From: Caldimonas brevitalea
Lineage (GTDB): Bacteria > Pseudomonadota > Gammaproteobacteria > Burkholderiales > Burkholderiaceae_C
Assembly (NCBI RefSeq): GCF_001017435.1
Contig: NZ_CP011371.1
Coordinates: 2,604,001-2,668,000 of the forward strand
Length of the DNA: 64,000 nt
Reading direction: 5' to 3'
A program made the position numbers and the translations under genes. Shown piece after piece: positions 19,333 through 28,687 of the stretch. The notes under the pieces are model-generated. The model worked only from the letters and a program-made list of their open reading frames with translations. It was not told where the DNA came from and ran no database searches. Position 1 is the stretch's first letter. Each line of letters starts with the position of its first letter.

Positions 19333-20416
19333 CGCTAGCCCAGGCGGCTCGACGCTGAAGGCGCGAGAGCCGTCGACGTACCTCGCACAGTGCGGCACGG
19401 CAGGGCAGGCAAGGCGGACCATCGGGTAGGACCAGGCTGCCCGGCCCTCTGCGGGTCATATCGTTCACATGGCGTTCAGCGTGCAAGCGGACGCCGCCAG
19501 CTGCCCTCTGGAGGCTGCAAGACCCCGGGCGTTCCGGCGCCCGTTTCGGCAGCTTCCATCGCTTGGGTCAACTGGACGCTGGCTGGAGCGGCGCGCGGTC
19601 CCGGCAGTCGGCACACCTCCCTCCTTCAGCAGCAGACCGTCATCGACACCGGTGGCGAGCGTCGCGATGTCCAGCGGCAGGACCGAGCCCGAGTAGGGCG
19701 ACGGCCGCTCACCACCGCAGCTGCCTCTTCTCACAGGCCCTGCCACCGATCTTGCGCATCGACGCTGCGTGGAAATCCGGGGTCGTGGTGCCGTTTTCCT
19801 CGGGGCAATCGTGACATCCCGTGCCTCAGAACGAGACGCTGGTCTAGATCAGCCAAACCCACCACTTGGCTCGTTGGCAATAGCGGCGCCCGAGAAGCTG
19901 ATATTTCTGCTAGGTCACGGAAATTTCAGTCGCGTTTAAGCTGCGCAGGAACAAAAAAATAAACCGAGCCAAAATTTCTAAGGGTTTACCAGAGCCCGCA
20001 TAACCCACCCACACCTTTTTGGTGCTGGGCTGCTTCAATTTAGTATGCCGCATCGAGCGGTATAGATGGCGTCGGTACGACGGTTTAAGTGACCGCCGAG
20101 GGTTCCCACAGGACCCTTTCCCATCCCCTACGCTTAGGGGAAACACGGTCGCGGGCGAGAAAAAGCTGGACTCTGCCTGGGTGAAGAAAAAGCACCGGAG
20201 GACCCGACAGTTCCGACCGTTCTAACGGTCTCGCTCTGAATTACCGCGCACCGCGGACTTTGATGGTTGCAATCAAGGTCCGGGTGTGCCGGTCACCGGA
20301 ATTCCGTCGACCTCGAGTGCACCGTCCGAACGCGACGCCGTAAGGCCCGCCGAGGTGTTTATTCATGGATACCGCATAGAAATGCGACACCTTAGGGTGG
20401 GCGCATAGGGGATGGC
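19333..20416. other. 1.08-kb region without a credible gene, upstream of the metabolite cluster
   Basis: Short open frames here show no recognisable protein pattern and none keeps the codon pattern of its neighbours. The right half (about 19,900-20,400) is clearly less GC-rich than the chromosome around it, with A-rich runs near 19,955-19,980. A nested inverted repeat lies at 20353-20392. It probably holds the cluster promoter and marks the left boundary of an acquired segment. Confidence 0.5.
20353..20392 (+). promoter_or_regulatory. Nested inverted repeat just upstream of the cluster's first gene
   Basis: CGCAT-AGAA-ATGCG (20373-20386) is a perfect hairpin, and it is flanked by AGGTGT (20353-20358) and ACACCT (20387-20392), complementary to each other. 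The structure ends 24 nt before the ATG at 20417. It could be an operator or a 5'-leader structure; there is no regulator gene in the cluster to match it. Confidence 0.4.
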
Positions 20417-22150
20417 ATGCTTGCGCAACATTTACATTCTCCGCAACCCACCGCTGTTGAGCCCAACGGGGATTTTGATGAGCTGCTCCATGAAATTGTG
20501 TTGAAGGCGCAGAGAGCGACCAATCTGTCGCAGGCCGCGGATATCGTGCTGACCTTGGGCGGCCGTGTGGCGGGCGACGAGGCCATCAACATGTTGACCC
20601 TGGTCGAGCGGCAGCTGCTCGAGACCGGCGGAAGCCAAGCCATATTTCCCCGTATCGTAGGTCTGGGTGCGCTTGAGCCGGCGGCAACTTATCTGGGTGT
20701 GACGGGATACGGCCGCTTGCGGCTGTTCCAAGGTAAAACCTGCCCGAAGGACACCATCGCCTTCGCGAAGACGCAGATCGAGTCGGCAGCATACCGCGCA
20801 CACGAAGAGCTTGATCAGCAGGACCGGGCCCATCAGCATGAATTGACACGTCGATTCTTCGAGCAGGAATATGCCCAAGACCTGAGGGCGGTGATCGACC
20901 GGGTTGAATTTGCGGTCGATCACATCGACCCCGTGGTGCTCTACATCAACGATGAGACATTCACCAACTTCGATCAATACAACAACCTGCTGGCCCGCAA
21001 CGCGATCAAGATTTCGGGCTACCTGATCACCGACCTGCGGCAGAGGCCCTTGGAAGCGTGGTCCCTGAACGAGCGGGGCCTGATCTCGTCCATCTACATG
21101 CTGGCGGCCGCAGGGATCCGGATCGAGGAGGTCAACGGCCAGCAGATGAACCTCGGGGTCGTCGAGAGCCTGCTGCGCACCCGGTATGCCGACTTGTGTC
21201 AGTTGTCGGGTGAGCCGCATCAGTCGGTCGATCTGTTTGAATTGCCCGAACGCATCGTCGCGCTCCGGCGCCGCATTCGGCCTGAATATTTCGCGTTCCG
21301 CCTCGTCAACGGGCTGACATTCAACAAGCATGAACACTACATGCGCCGCGGTGAGCTGGACATTTCACTGGCGCGTCTCCCTGAGCGCATCAGCGACGAA
21401 ATCAATCAGCGGTATCAGGTCGGTGTGACCGATTTCGAAAGCCTCGGTGATTATTTCGCGGCGGTCGTGAAACAGATGCCCGAATCTGAACCCGATGCTC
21501 CGAACGGTTTGACGCCGTATGAACAGTTGCTGCAGCTGATCGTTTCATCCGTGATGGAGGAAACCAGGTCGGATATCGGAATGACCCGCGGCCTGCGTGA
21601 CTTTGTCCAGTGGGCCGAATGGTTCCGCACGCACAGATTCGTGGAGCTGTGCAGCATGCCGCCCACCGACTATTACTGCGCGGTCTTCGCCAGCGAGGAA
21701 GCGGAGCAGCTGCTGCGCGGGCAGGGGACGTATCAGAAGATTCTGACCGCGATCGCTGGACGGATGACGTTCAACAGCTGGCACTACACGCCCGGTCATT
21801 GCCCGGTCGACCAGGTGCCCGCCGATCGGCATTTCTACGTGCCGCCCAAAATGTCCGACATTGCGGTCTGGTCCGACAAACACCACCAAGGCCACGTACT
21901 GGCCCAGGTCCGCTACAGCATCCGCTCTCCCGGGGGGCTGCGGGTCAACGACAGCAAGCAGTACGGCACGTTCGACCTCCGATTGATGCGGCGCGAAGGC
22001 GGGTCATATGACCTGGACGATCTCAAGCGCGCCCGTGTTCACACCGCGTATTTGCGAGCCATCGTCCAGGCCGCGCTCGACCAAGGCGTCAGCGGTGGCC
22101 ACCGGCAGGTGGTGCGGGCGTTTACCAAAGACTGGTACAGGAGCCTGTGA
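20417..22150 (+). CDS. Unassigned 577-aa protein, first gene of the metabolite cluster
   Basis: I do not recognise this family. The 577-aa product is soluble, with no signal peptide or membrane helix. The N-terminal 120 residues look helical. A Glu/Asp/Arg-rich middle follows, including DPVVLYINDETFTNFDQYNN, and a C-terminal third rich in His, Trp and Tyr (NSWHYTPGHCPVDQ, then SDKHHQGHV near residues 490-497). The His/Asp-rich C-terminal part could bind metal, but no standard motif is present. AGGGGA sits close to the ATG. It starts the co-directional run and its stop lies 70 nt before the first ligase gene, so a biosynthetic role is inferred from position only. Confidence 0.8.
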   Translation: MLAQHLHSPQPTAVEPNGDFDELLHEIVLKAQRATNLSQAADIVLTLGGRVAGDEAINMLTLVERQLLETGGSQAIFPRIVGLGALEPAATYLGVTGYGRLRLFQGKTCPKDTIAFAKTQIESAAYRAHEELDQQDRAHQHELTRRFFEQEYAQDLRAVIDRVEFAVDHIDPVVLYINDETFTNFDQYNNLLARNAIKISGYLITDLRQRPLEAWSLNERGLISSIYMLAAAGIRIEEVNGQQMNLGVVESLLRTRYADLCQLSGEPHQSVDLFELPERIVALRRRIRPEYFAFRLVNGLTFNKHEHYMRRGELDISLARLPERISDEINQRYQVGVTDFESLGDYFAAVVKQMPESEPDAPNGLTPYEQLLQLIVSSVMEETRSDIGMTRGLRDFVQWAEWFRTHRFVELCSMPPTDYYCAVFASEEAEQLLRGQGTYQKILTAIAGRMTFNSWHYTPGHCPVDQVPADRHFYVPPKMSDIAVWSDKHHQGHVLAQVRYSIRSPGGLRVNDSKQYGTFDLRLMRREGGSYDLDDLKRARVHTAYLRAIVQAALDQGVSGGHRQVVRAFTKDWYRSL

Positions 22151-22220
22151 TGGCAGCCGGAACGGAACGCTTCGGATACCAATCGGAAATGATGTGCGAC
22201 AGGAAACGGTGGGGTTGAAG

Positions 22221-23624
22221 ATGCCGGAAGTCCGTCAATTTGAACTGCTGGATGGCCTTACCAGCCGCCGCTCGACCGCGGCAGAGCTGGGAGGGCTGGC
22301 GAAATGGTTTCAAAACCGTTTTGCGACCAAAACACGCCCCGTGGTCGCACTGATCATCGATGACAAATTCGAATTGATCCGGGTGACCTTGGCACTCACG
22401 CAGCTCGCCGTGAACGTCATCCCCCTGAACCCGTCGGCCAGCGAGAACGAGCTCGAACCGTATCTGCGACATGCCGAGGTCTCGTTCATCGTGACGGATG
22501 CGCCGGCCCTGATGGTGGGCCACGACTGCGCCATCCTCTCGACGAACGAGCTGCCGACGGATTTGCCGGCGGCGGAGCCGGCATCGGCCGAGCACGTACA
22601 AGCGGCCTTCGTGTTCTTCACATCGGGTTCCACCGGTGTGCCGAAGGGGGTGCGGCTGGAACCGGCGATGGTGGTCGGCAACGCGCGGCTGGCGATACAG
22701 CATCTGCCCTACACCGCAGACACCGTGACGGCCAGCATCCTGCCGGGCTATCACACCTTCACCTTGATCAGCGACGTGATGACGTCGTTCATCCTCGCGA
22801 CGAAGTGTGTGGTGTTGCCGAACTTCGAGTTGAAGTATCTGAGCAGCACGGTCGACGCGTTGATCCAGCACCGCGTCAACACCTTCAGCGCGGTGCCCAT
22901 CATCTTCAACGTGCTGTCCAAGTTCGCCGGAGCGCTGCGCGAATCGGCGCTGCAGTTCACCACGTCCGGCGCGGCGCCTTTGACGGCGGAACTGGCACGC
23001 CAGTACACCGAGAACCTCGGCCATCCGCTCGTGCCCTGCTATGGGATGACGGAGGCGGTGTGCTTCATCACGATCAGTGACATCCGGCAGATCAAGTTCG
23101 GCTCGGCCGGAAAGCCCGTCGTGGAGCTGCGCGTTGTCGATGAGGGCGACATCCCTTTGCCTTCTCACACGGTGGGTGCGATCCAGGTCAGGGGCGACAC
23201 CGTGATCGCCGACGGCTACTACCGCTCGAACCTGGAGCACACGCAGGTGTATGCCGAGGGCGGATGGCTGCGAACCGGGGACCTGGGTTACCTCGACGAA
23301 GACGGCTGTTTGTTCGTTCGCGGACGTTCCAAGAACATGGTGATCCGCGGAGGCGAGAAGATCTATCTCGAGGACGTCGAGGCCTTGTTCGAAAGCGGCA
23401 CCGTGGCGGGTGTTCCGATCCTCAGGGACAACAGCGAGGCCTATGCGCTGTTCATCGAAGAGGGGCGTCACGACCCTGAACACGCGGTGCACACGATCCG
23501 CGGCGCGCTGGGTGAACGTCACGTCCCCGACCAGGTCATCATGATCCCCCGCGTACCGAAGTCGCCGACCGGCAAGCTGCTGCGTCAGGAGATTGCCAAG
23601 GAGCTTGCGCGTGGACATCGTTGA
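22221..23624 (+). CDS. Adenylate-forming (ANL) ligase, compact type
   Basis: AMP-forming ligase expected to activate a carboxylic acid and load it onto a carrier protein or CoA. The 467-aa product is short for the superfamily. It has the P-loop FFTSGSTGVPKGV (about residues 131-143), the YGMTEAV motif (about 273-279), RTGDLGY (about 351-357), hinge RGRSKNMVIRGGEKIY, and the C-terminal catalytic lysine in SPTGKLLR. The N-terminal subdomain is reduced. ATG 22221 is chosen because homology starts there; upstream in-frame TTG/GTG codons exist. The nearby stand-alone carrier protein at 24540 is a plausible acceptor. The substrate is unknown. Confidence 0.88.
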   Translation: MPEVRQFELLDGLTSRRSTAAELGGLAKWFQNRFATKTRPVVALIIDDKFELIRVTLALTQLAVNVIPLNPSASENELEPYLRHAEVSFIVTDAPALMVGHDCAILSTNELPTDLPAAEPASAEHVQAAFVFFTSGSTGVPKGVRLEPAMVVGNARLAIQHLPYTADTVTASILPGYHTFTLISDVMTSFILATKCVVLPNFELKYLSSTVDALIQHRVNTFSAVPIIFNVLSKFAGALRESALQFTTSGAAPLTAELARQYTENLGHPLVPCYGMTEAVCFITISDIRQIKFGSAGKPVVELRVVDEGDIPLPSHTVGAIQVRGDTVIADGYYRSNLEHTQVYAEGGWLRTGDLGYLDEDGCLFVRGRSKNMVIRGGEKIYLEDVEALFESGTVAGVPILRDNSEAYALFIEEGRHDPEHAVHTIRGALGERHVPDQVIMIPRVPKSPTGKLLRQEIAKELARGHR

Positions 23625-24543
23625 TTGCCATGCGCACGTGGCCTCGTCGCGGTACATCCCGGACGAGTTCTTCGACGGCTGGATCGAGAACATCGAAGCC
23701 AATGCGCTGTCGATGAATGTCCGCCAGCGCGAGGTGCTCGCCAACGTCTTCCGCGAGATCAACAACGATCCGATGTGCGATGAGTACATCTCGCAGATGG
23801 ATGCCGCCGGCATCCGCCGTTCGGTACTGCTGATCATCGATTTCAAGTATGTCTATGGCGAGCCCTTCGACGACATGCTCGAGATCTACCGTCTGCACAA
23901 GGAGGTGGTCGACCGCCACCCGGGGCGCTTCATCTGCTATGCCGGGGTGGACCCGCGCCGCGGGCAGGCGGGGGTGGACCTGCTGCAGACGGGGATACGC
24001 GACTTCGGCTTCGAAGGCCTGAAGCTGTACCCGCCGTGTGGCTTCAGCCCCAGCGACGAGCGCCTGTATCCGTACTACGAAGTTTGTGAGGCGTACGGCG
24101 TGCCGGTGTTGTCGCACATCGGGCCCACAACGCCGTCCCTCAGTTTCAGCTTCTCGCGCCCGGAAGGCATCGACGAAGCGGCTCGACGTTTTCCGAAAGT
24201 GAATTTCGTCCTCGGCCATGCGGGCTCCACCCATTACCAGGAAGCGGCCGTGTTGGCCGAATACCGGCCCAATATTTTTCTCGATGTCTCGGGCTTTCAG
24301 GCGGCCGCGCGCCGCGGCGAATTCGACGCCTTGATGAGCTTTCACAAAAAACAGGGCATCGTCAACAAACTCCTGTTCGGAACGGATTGGCCGATCCATC
24401 GGCTGCTGGGCAACCAGAAGAAGTGGGTGCAGGAGTTCATCGCGCTCCAGGAGAAAAAGATACTCTCCACCGGGGAGCTCGAGCGGATTATGGCCGGTAA
24501 TTTCAACCGAATTTACACCAGCAGATTGAGGTGCGCAGCATGA
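23611..24543 (+). CDS. Amidohydrolase-2 family metalloenzyme (possible decarboxylase)
   Basis: TIM-barrel metal-dependent enzyme of the amidohydrolase-2 group, which includes ACMSD and resorcylate/salicylate-type decarboxylases as well as hydrolases. The 310-aa product opens with the metal ligands of VDCHAHV-type sequence (IVDCHAHV), has a middle His in VLSHIGP, another in VLGHAGS, and the late Asp in LLFGTDWPIHR. GTG 23611 is preferred: AAGGAG at 23598-23603 is well spaced, with a 14-nt overlap with the ligase gene. The stop overlaps the ACP start (ATGA). It may decarboxylate or hydrolyse a pathway intermediate; which one cannot be read. Confidence 0.87.
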   Translation: MDIVDCHAHVASSRYIPDEFFDGWIENIEANALSMNVRQREVLANVFREINNDPMCDEYISQMDAAGIRRSVLLIIDFKYVYGEPFDDMLEIYRLHKEVVDRHPGRFICYAGVDPRRGQAGVDLLQTGIRDFGFEGLKLYPPCGFSPSDERLYPYYEVCEAYGVPVLSHIGPTTPSLSFSFSRPEGIDEAARRFPKVNFVLGHAGSTHYQEAAVLAEYRPNIFLDVSGFQAAARRGEFDALMSFHKKQGIVNKLLFGTDWPIHRLLGNQKKWVQEFIALQEKKILSTGELERIMAGNFNRIYTSRLRCAA

Positions 24544-24779
24544 ACGGAGATGCGAAAACGCAGTTGTTGATCGAGGCCCTGGAGCGTCAACTCGGAGAGT
24601 CGGAACGGAAGATCCAACCGGACGACCGGCTGGAAGATATCAGTCTTGATTCCTTGCGCTTCATGCTGTTGATCGTCGATCTGCAGGAAAAGCACAGCCA
24701 ATACAAGATCGACATCAAGCGTATAGGGTCGGTCGAAACCGTCAGGGACCTCACCCACATCATGGAAGAGGTCAGTTGA
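24540..24779 (+). CDS. Stand-alone acyl/peptidyl carrier protein (ACP1)
   Basis: A 79-aa acidic helical protein with the phosphopantetheine attachment serine in DISLDSLRFML (about residue 38). It is of normal carrier-protein length. It starts inside the amidohydrolase stop codon (ATGA), so production is coupled. With a ligase two genes upstream and another ligase two genes downstream, it is probably loaded by one of them. No phosphopantetheinyl transferase gene is seen in the window. Confidence 0.87.
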   Translation: MNGDAKTQLLIEALERQLGESERKIQPDDRLEDISLDSLRFMLLIVDLQEKHSQYKIDIKRIGSVETVRDLTHIMEEVS

Positions 24780-24828
24780 GCCAGGGCCTCCTGACCGCAG
24801 CCGGCAGCATCACTGAATCGGATCAAGC

Positions 24829-25254
24829 ATGGAAATTCGACTGGTTGAAAGCAACGACGAGATATTGCGGATCTATCCCGTCCTGAAGCAACTCCGCCCG
24901 CAATACAGCGAGGACAACTTCGTCCACTTCGTGCAGACCGAATTGTTTCCACGTGGGGTGCGGCTGGCCCAGCTGAGCGACGACGGCCAGCTGGTGTGCG
25001 CCGCCGGGTTTCGGATTTCTGCGTCACTGGCCTGGGGCAAATTTGTCTACATCGATGATCTGGTGAGCCTGGAAACCAACCGGTCGAAAGGTTATGGCAA
25101 GGCCATGCTCGATTGGATCGCGGCTTACGGCAAAAGCCAAGGGTGCCACGAACTGCATCTGGATTCGGGCGTGCAGCGCCACGAAGCACACCGCTTTTAT
25201 TTGCGGGAGCGGATGGACATCGTGTTCTATCACTTCAAGAAGGTGCTCTCGTGA
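24829..25254 (+). CDS. GNAT-family N-acetyltransferase
   Basis: A 141-aa protein with the GNAT acetyl-CoA-binding motif A in NRSKGYGKAMLDWIAAYGKS (about residues 84-103; the R-x-x-G-x-G core) after the strand FVYIDDLVSL. It would transfer an acyl group from acyl-CoA, or perhaps acyl-carrier protein, to an amine. In the cluster it could acylate an amino intermediate or protect it. The stop overlaps the next ligase's start region. Confidence 0.85.
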   Translation: MEIRLVESNDEILRIYPVLKQLRPQYSEDNFVHFVQTELFPRGVRLAQLSDDGQLVCAAGFRISASLAWGKFVYIDDLVSLETNRSKGYGKAMLDWIAAYGKSQGCHELHLDSGVQRHEAHRFYLRERMDIVFYHFKKVLS

Positions 25255-27110
25255 TGGACACCCTGACCACCTCTGACGTTGCCGCGAGGCTGGAAGCCTC
25301 GCCCAACCTGACGGCGGTACGGCCCTTGGTGACGGGGGCCGCCACCACCGCCGAGATATTGGCGGCCCGGGCCCGCACCCATCCGCAGGAAGTGGCCATC
25401 GTCTATCTGGGGCTGGGCCAGTTCGCAGACCAGCTGCGGACGTACGAGAGCCTCGATCAAAAAGCACGCGACGTGGCGGCGCTGTTGCTGCATCGATATC
25501 TCGACCTCGCCGCGACGGAGGTGAAGGAGTGTTTCCTGCTGGCATACCCGCCTTGCATGGAGTTTGTTGATGCCTACTACGGAGCCCTTTATGCCGGGGC
25601 GACGGCGGTCAATGTGTTCGCGCCGGAATCGCCGAAAGAGCGACGAAAAATCAAAAGTATCGTCCTCGATTGCAAACCGGCCGCCATCCTGACGCACTCG
25701 AGCAAGCTGGCTTCGCTGCAGGCCTTTCTCGACGAGGAAGGCCTTGGGCCGATCGACCTGATTGCCACCGACCTGCTCGACCGCACCGACGCTGCTGCCC
25801 CCTCGAGTCTGGGCGATATGCCTCGTTCCCGCCGAGCCCGAACCGCCTTCATTCAGTACACCTCCGGTTCGACGGGCACTCCGAAAGGCGTGCTGGTCGA
25901 GCATGAGAACCTGCTGCACAACCTGCAGATGATCGACCGCCACCTGGACGGCCGGCGCGAAGGAAGATATCTGGGCTTGGTCTGGCTGCCTGTTTTCCAC
26001 GACATGGGTTTGGTGGCCGGGGTGAACTACCCGATCTACATCGGGCGCCCGCATGTCTTGTTCTCGCCCGTCGCGTTCGCGCAAAAACCGCAGCGCTGGG
26101 TGGAACTGCTGTCGTCCTATGGCGCCACGCATACCGGCGGCCCCAACTTTTCATACGAATTGTGCGGGCGGTTTGCCAAGCGGGTCGACAAGCAAAACAT
26201 CGATCTTTCCAGGCTGGTCTTTGCGCTGTGCGGCGCCGAACCGATCAGGGCCCAAACCCTCACGCGTTTCGCCAAGGAGTACGAGCCCTGTGGCTTCCAC
26301 CTCGACGTCTTCGCCCCGGCCTACGGCATGGCCGAAACCACGCTGATGGCGACAGGTACACCGCGGGGTGGCGGTGTTGTCATCTCGCCAGCCGACTACA
26401 AGGCGCTTGGCGAGGGCCGGTTCCGCGCCGCTGCGGAGGTGGCGTCGGAGGAGGGCGGCACGCGCGACGGCGCAGTGATTTCCCTGGTGGCCTCCGGCCG
26501 ACGCTGCGATCTACAGGACATCCGCATCGTCGATCCGCAAACATTCAATGAGCTGGATCCGAACGAAATCGGCGAAATATGGGTCCGCAGCGCCAGCGTC
26601 GCCAAAGGGTACCACCAGCTGCCGGATGAGACAGAACATGCGTTCCATGCTGAATTGCGAGGGCACGGAGGAGGTTTCCTGCGAACCGGAGACCTCGGGT
26701 TTCTGGACCCTGACGACAATCTTTTCATTACCGGCCGTTCGAAGGAAATGATCATCATCAACGGCGTGAACCACTATCCGCAGGATATCGAAGCAACCGT
26801 CGAGAGCCTGGCCGAGGCCGACATTCGTCGGGCAGTGGCCTTCGGTTTCCTTCGACAGGATGGCCGGGAAGGCGTGTGCGTGGTCTGCGAAGTGGCGGGG
26901 ACCAAGGACGATCAGGAGTTTGCAACCTTGTCGGAAGCCCTGGCGAAAAAGGTCCATCGTGAAAATGGCATTACCGTTTCAGAGCTGGCCTTCGTCAAAA
27001 AGGGCGAGATTCCGAGAACGTCGAGCGGCAAGCTCGAGCGCAGACTCACCCGCAGTCTCTACGAACGCAAGCAGTTGAGCACCCAATTTTCCTATCGCAC
27101 ATTGACCTGA
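25254..27110 (+). CDS. Fatty acyl-AMP ligase (FAAL)-like adenylate-forming enzyme
   Basis: The 618-aa product fits the FAAL branch, which adenylates fatty or other acids and hands them to carrier proteins without CoA. Motifs: FIQYTSGSTGTPKGVLVEH (about residues 200-218), YGMAETTL (about 357), RTGDLGFLD (about 477) and ITGRSKEMIIINGVNHYPQD (about 493-512), plus a C-terminal lysine in TSSGKLERR. INGVNHYPQDIE is characteristic of FAALs. Start ATG 25254 overlaps the GNAT stop; GTG 25251 is the alternative, and AAGAAGG at 25237-25243 serves either. The substrate is not evident. Confidence 0.9.
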   Translation: MDTLTTSDVAARLEASPNLTAVRPLVTGAATTAEILAARARTHPQEVAIVYLGLGQFADQLRTYESLDQKARDVAALLLHRYLDLAATEVKECFLLAYPPCMEFVDAYYGALYAGATAVNVFAPESPKERRKIKSIVLDCKPAAILTHSSKLASLQAFLDEEGLGPIDLIATDLLDRTDAAAPSSLGDMPRSRRARTAFIQYTSGSTGTPKGVLVEHENLLHNLQMIDRHLDGRREGRYLGLVWLPVFHDMGLVAGVNYPIYIGRPHVLFSPVAFAQKPQRWVELLSSYGATHTGGPNFSYELCGRFAKRVDKQNIDLSRLVFALCGAEPIRAQTLTRFAKEYEPCGFHLDVFAPAYGMAETTLMATGTPRGGGVVISPADYKALGEGRFRAAAEVASEEGGTRDGAVISLVASGRRCDLQDIRIVDPQTFNELDPNEIGEIWVRSASVAKGYHQLPDETEHAFHAELRGHGGGFLRTGDLGFLDPDDNLFITGRSKEMIIINGVNHYPQDIEATVESLAEADIRRAVAFGFLRQDGREGVCVVCEVAGTKDDQEFATLSEALAKKVHRENGITVSELAFVKKGEIPRTSSGKLERRLTRSLYERKQLSTQFSYRTLT

Positions 27111-27150
27111 AGTTTCCATCAAATTTCACCCACCTCAGGGGAGAACGATC

Positions 27151-28653
27151 GTGAATGCTATTCCAGTGGTGACCGCCGAGAATGTTCACCGCATCATCGC
27201 GAAAGAACTGAACCGGCCTCAGGTCAATCGGGTGCTCCACGCGCACCCTTCACCTTTGCAATGGAACAAGGAAGAAATCGATTTCTCCCAACATTGCAAA
27301 GACCGTTTGGATCTGAACAAGCAAACCAACCGCAGCATCGGGCTGTACGTTGGCATACCCTTTTGCATTCCGACCGATCCGCCCCATTGCGGGTTCTGCC
27401 TCTTTCCCACCGAAAGCTATCGTGGCAAAGACAGCATGGAAACTTATCTCAACTATCTGGAGAAAGAGGCCGAGATGTACCGGGCGTTCAACCCGGACGT
27501 CAACATCAGTTCGTTGTATGTCGGCGGCGGCACGCCCAACCTGATGCGCGAGGACCAGTACGCGCGCCTGATGGCCATCGTGAACAAGACCTTCGGGGGC
27601 CTGCGCAGCGACATCGAGATCAGTCTGGAAGGGATTCCGCAGCTGTACAAAGAAGAGCGCATCCGTGAAATCAAGGAGGCGGGTTTCAATCGGGTCAGCA
27701 TGGGGGTGCAGCAGATCAATGACGACCTGATCCACTACAGCGGCCGCAACCAGACGCGGCGCCAGATCTTCGATGCCATCGAGTATTTCAACAAATACGA
27801 TTTGGCCTTCAACGTCGACCTGATCTTCGGCTGGCCAGAGCAGACCGTCGAGCGCATGGTCACCGATTTGCAGGATCTGGTGAACACCGGCATTCGCCAT
27901 ATCACGCATTACGAACTGAACATCGGCGGCATCAGCGACTTCGCGATGATGCAACGCGACAAGCTGCCGCCCAAAGAGGTCGTCCACGAGATGTACCGTG
28001 TGGGCCGGGAGTTTCTGCTGAGCCAGGGGTTCCAGCAACGCACGATATACGACTGGGAGCGCCCTGAAATCCAGAAGAACGGCTCGAACAATGTTCGCGC
28101 ACATGAGTACCAGTTCGAAGACAACCTCCGCAAGGTGTTCGAGGTGCAGGATGGCGAGATCTTGTCCCGCCATGAAATGTTGGGGCTGGGGTATGCCGGT
28201 ATCAGCTTTGCGAACGGCTATCCGGAGCCGGGCAAGAGCTGGACGACGGCCAACTCCAGGGCGCTGAAAGACTATTACGACAAGCTGGACCGCGACCTCA
28301 TTCCGGTCGCGGGCTATTACTTCCGATCGGATGCGGACGTGAAGTTGTCGTTCCTGTTCCAGTCGCTACAAGAGATGAAGATCAACACCGCGACCTACAA
28401 GGCGATTTTCGGTTCGGACGTCCGGGAGGAACTGGCAGAGGTCTGGTCCACGCTGACCGACAAGGGCTGGATTCAGACCGTCGGCGACGAGATCTTGGTG
28501 AACACCGAGTTCCATCTGTACATCCCCATCATCCAGACCGTGCTCGCCTCCTCGCGAACGGCGGAAATCGTCCAGGAGCACCGGAACAGACACAAGTCCA
28601 GCACCAGCGGGAGTCCGTCGGGCCGTCCCGTGATCAATATCGCGGCGGCCTGA
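27151..28653 (+). CDS. HemN-like radical SAM enzyme with CX7CX2C cluster motif
   Basis: Radical SAM protein of the HemN-like group, which includes coproporphyrinogen dehydrogenase and many methylases or cyclopropanases. The 500-aa product has the pattern IPFCIPTDPPHCGFC with cysteines at 72, 80 and 83, i.e. CX7CX2C rather than the usual CX3CX2C. The following YVGGGTPN (GGxTP, SAM binding), SLEGIP, RVSMGVQQIND and VDLIFGWPEQT match HemN-like proteins, and the C-terminal part (about residues 410-465) resembles the HemN winged domain. GTG 27151 follows AGGGGAGA (27137-27144). It sits between the FAAL and reductase genes, suggesting radical chemistry on a tethered or released intermediate. Confidence 0.9.
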   Translation: MNAIPVVTAENVHRIIAKELNRPQVNRVLHAHPSPLQWNKEEIDFSQHCKDRLDLNKQTNRSIGLYVGIPFCIPTDPPHCGFCLFPTESYRGKDSMETYLNYLEKEAEMYRAFNPDVNISSLYVGGGTPNLMREDQYARLMAIVNKTFGGLRSDIEISLEGIPQLYKEERIREIKEAGFNRVSMGVQQINDDLIHYSGRNQTRRQIFDAIEYFNKYDLAFNVDLIFGWPEQTVERMVTDLQDLVNTGIRHITHYELNIGGISDFAMMQRDKLPPKEVVHEMYRVGREFLLSQGFQQRTIYDWERPEIQKNGSNNVRAHEYQFEDNLRKVFEVQDGEILSRHEMLGLGYAGISFANGYPEPGKSWTTANSRALKDYYDKLDRDLIPVAGYYFRSDADVKLSFLFQSLQEMKINTATYKAIFGSDVREELAEVWSTLTDKGWIQTVGDEILVNTEFHLYIPIIQTVLASSRTAEIVQEHRNRHKSSTSGSPSGRPVINIAAA

Positions 28654-28687
28654 CGTGTCGCGCTGCAGCCGAACAGTGGAGTCGTTC

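Noticed and set aside
19390..19962. Possible 190-aa gene in the dnaB-cluster gap
   Set aside because: No recognisable motif, Arg/Ser-rich, no ribosome-binding site and no third-position GC bias like the neighbours.
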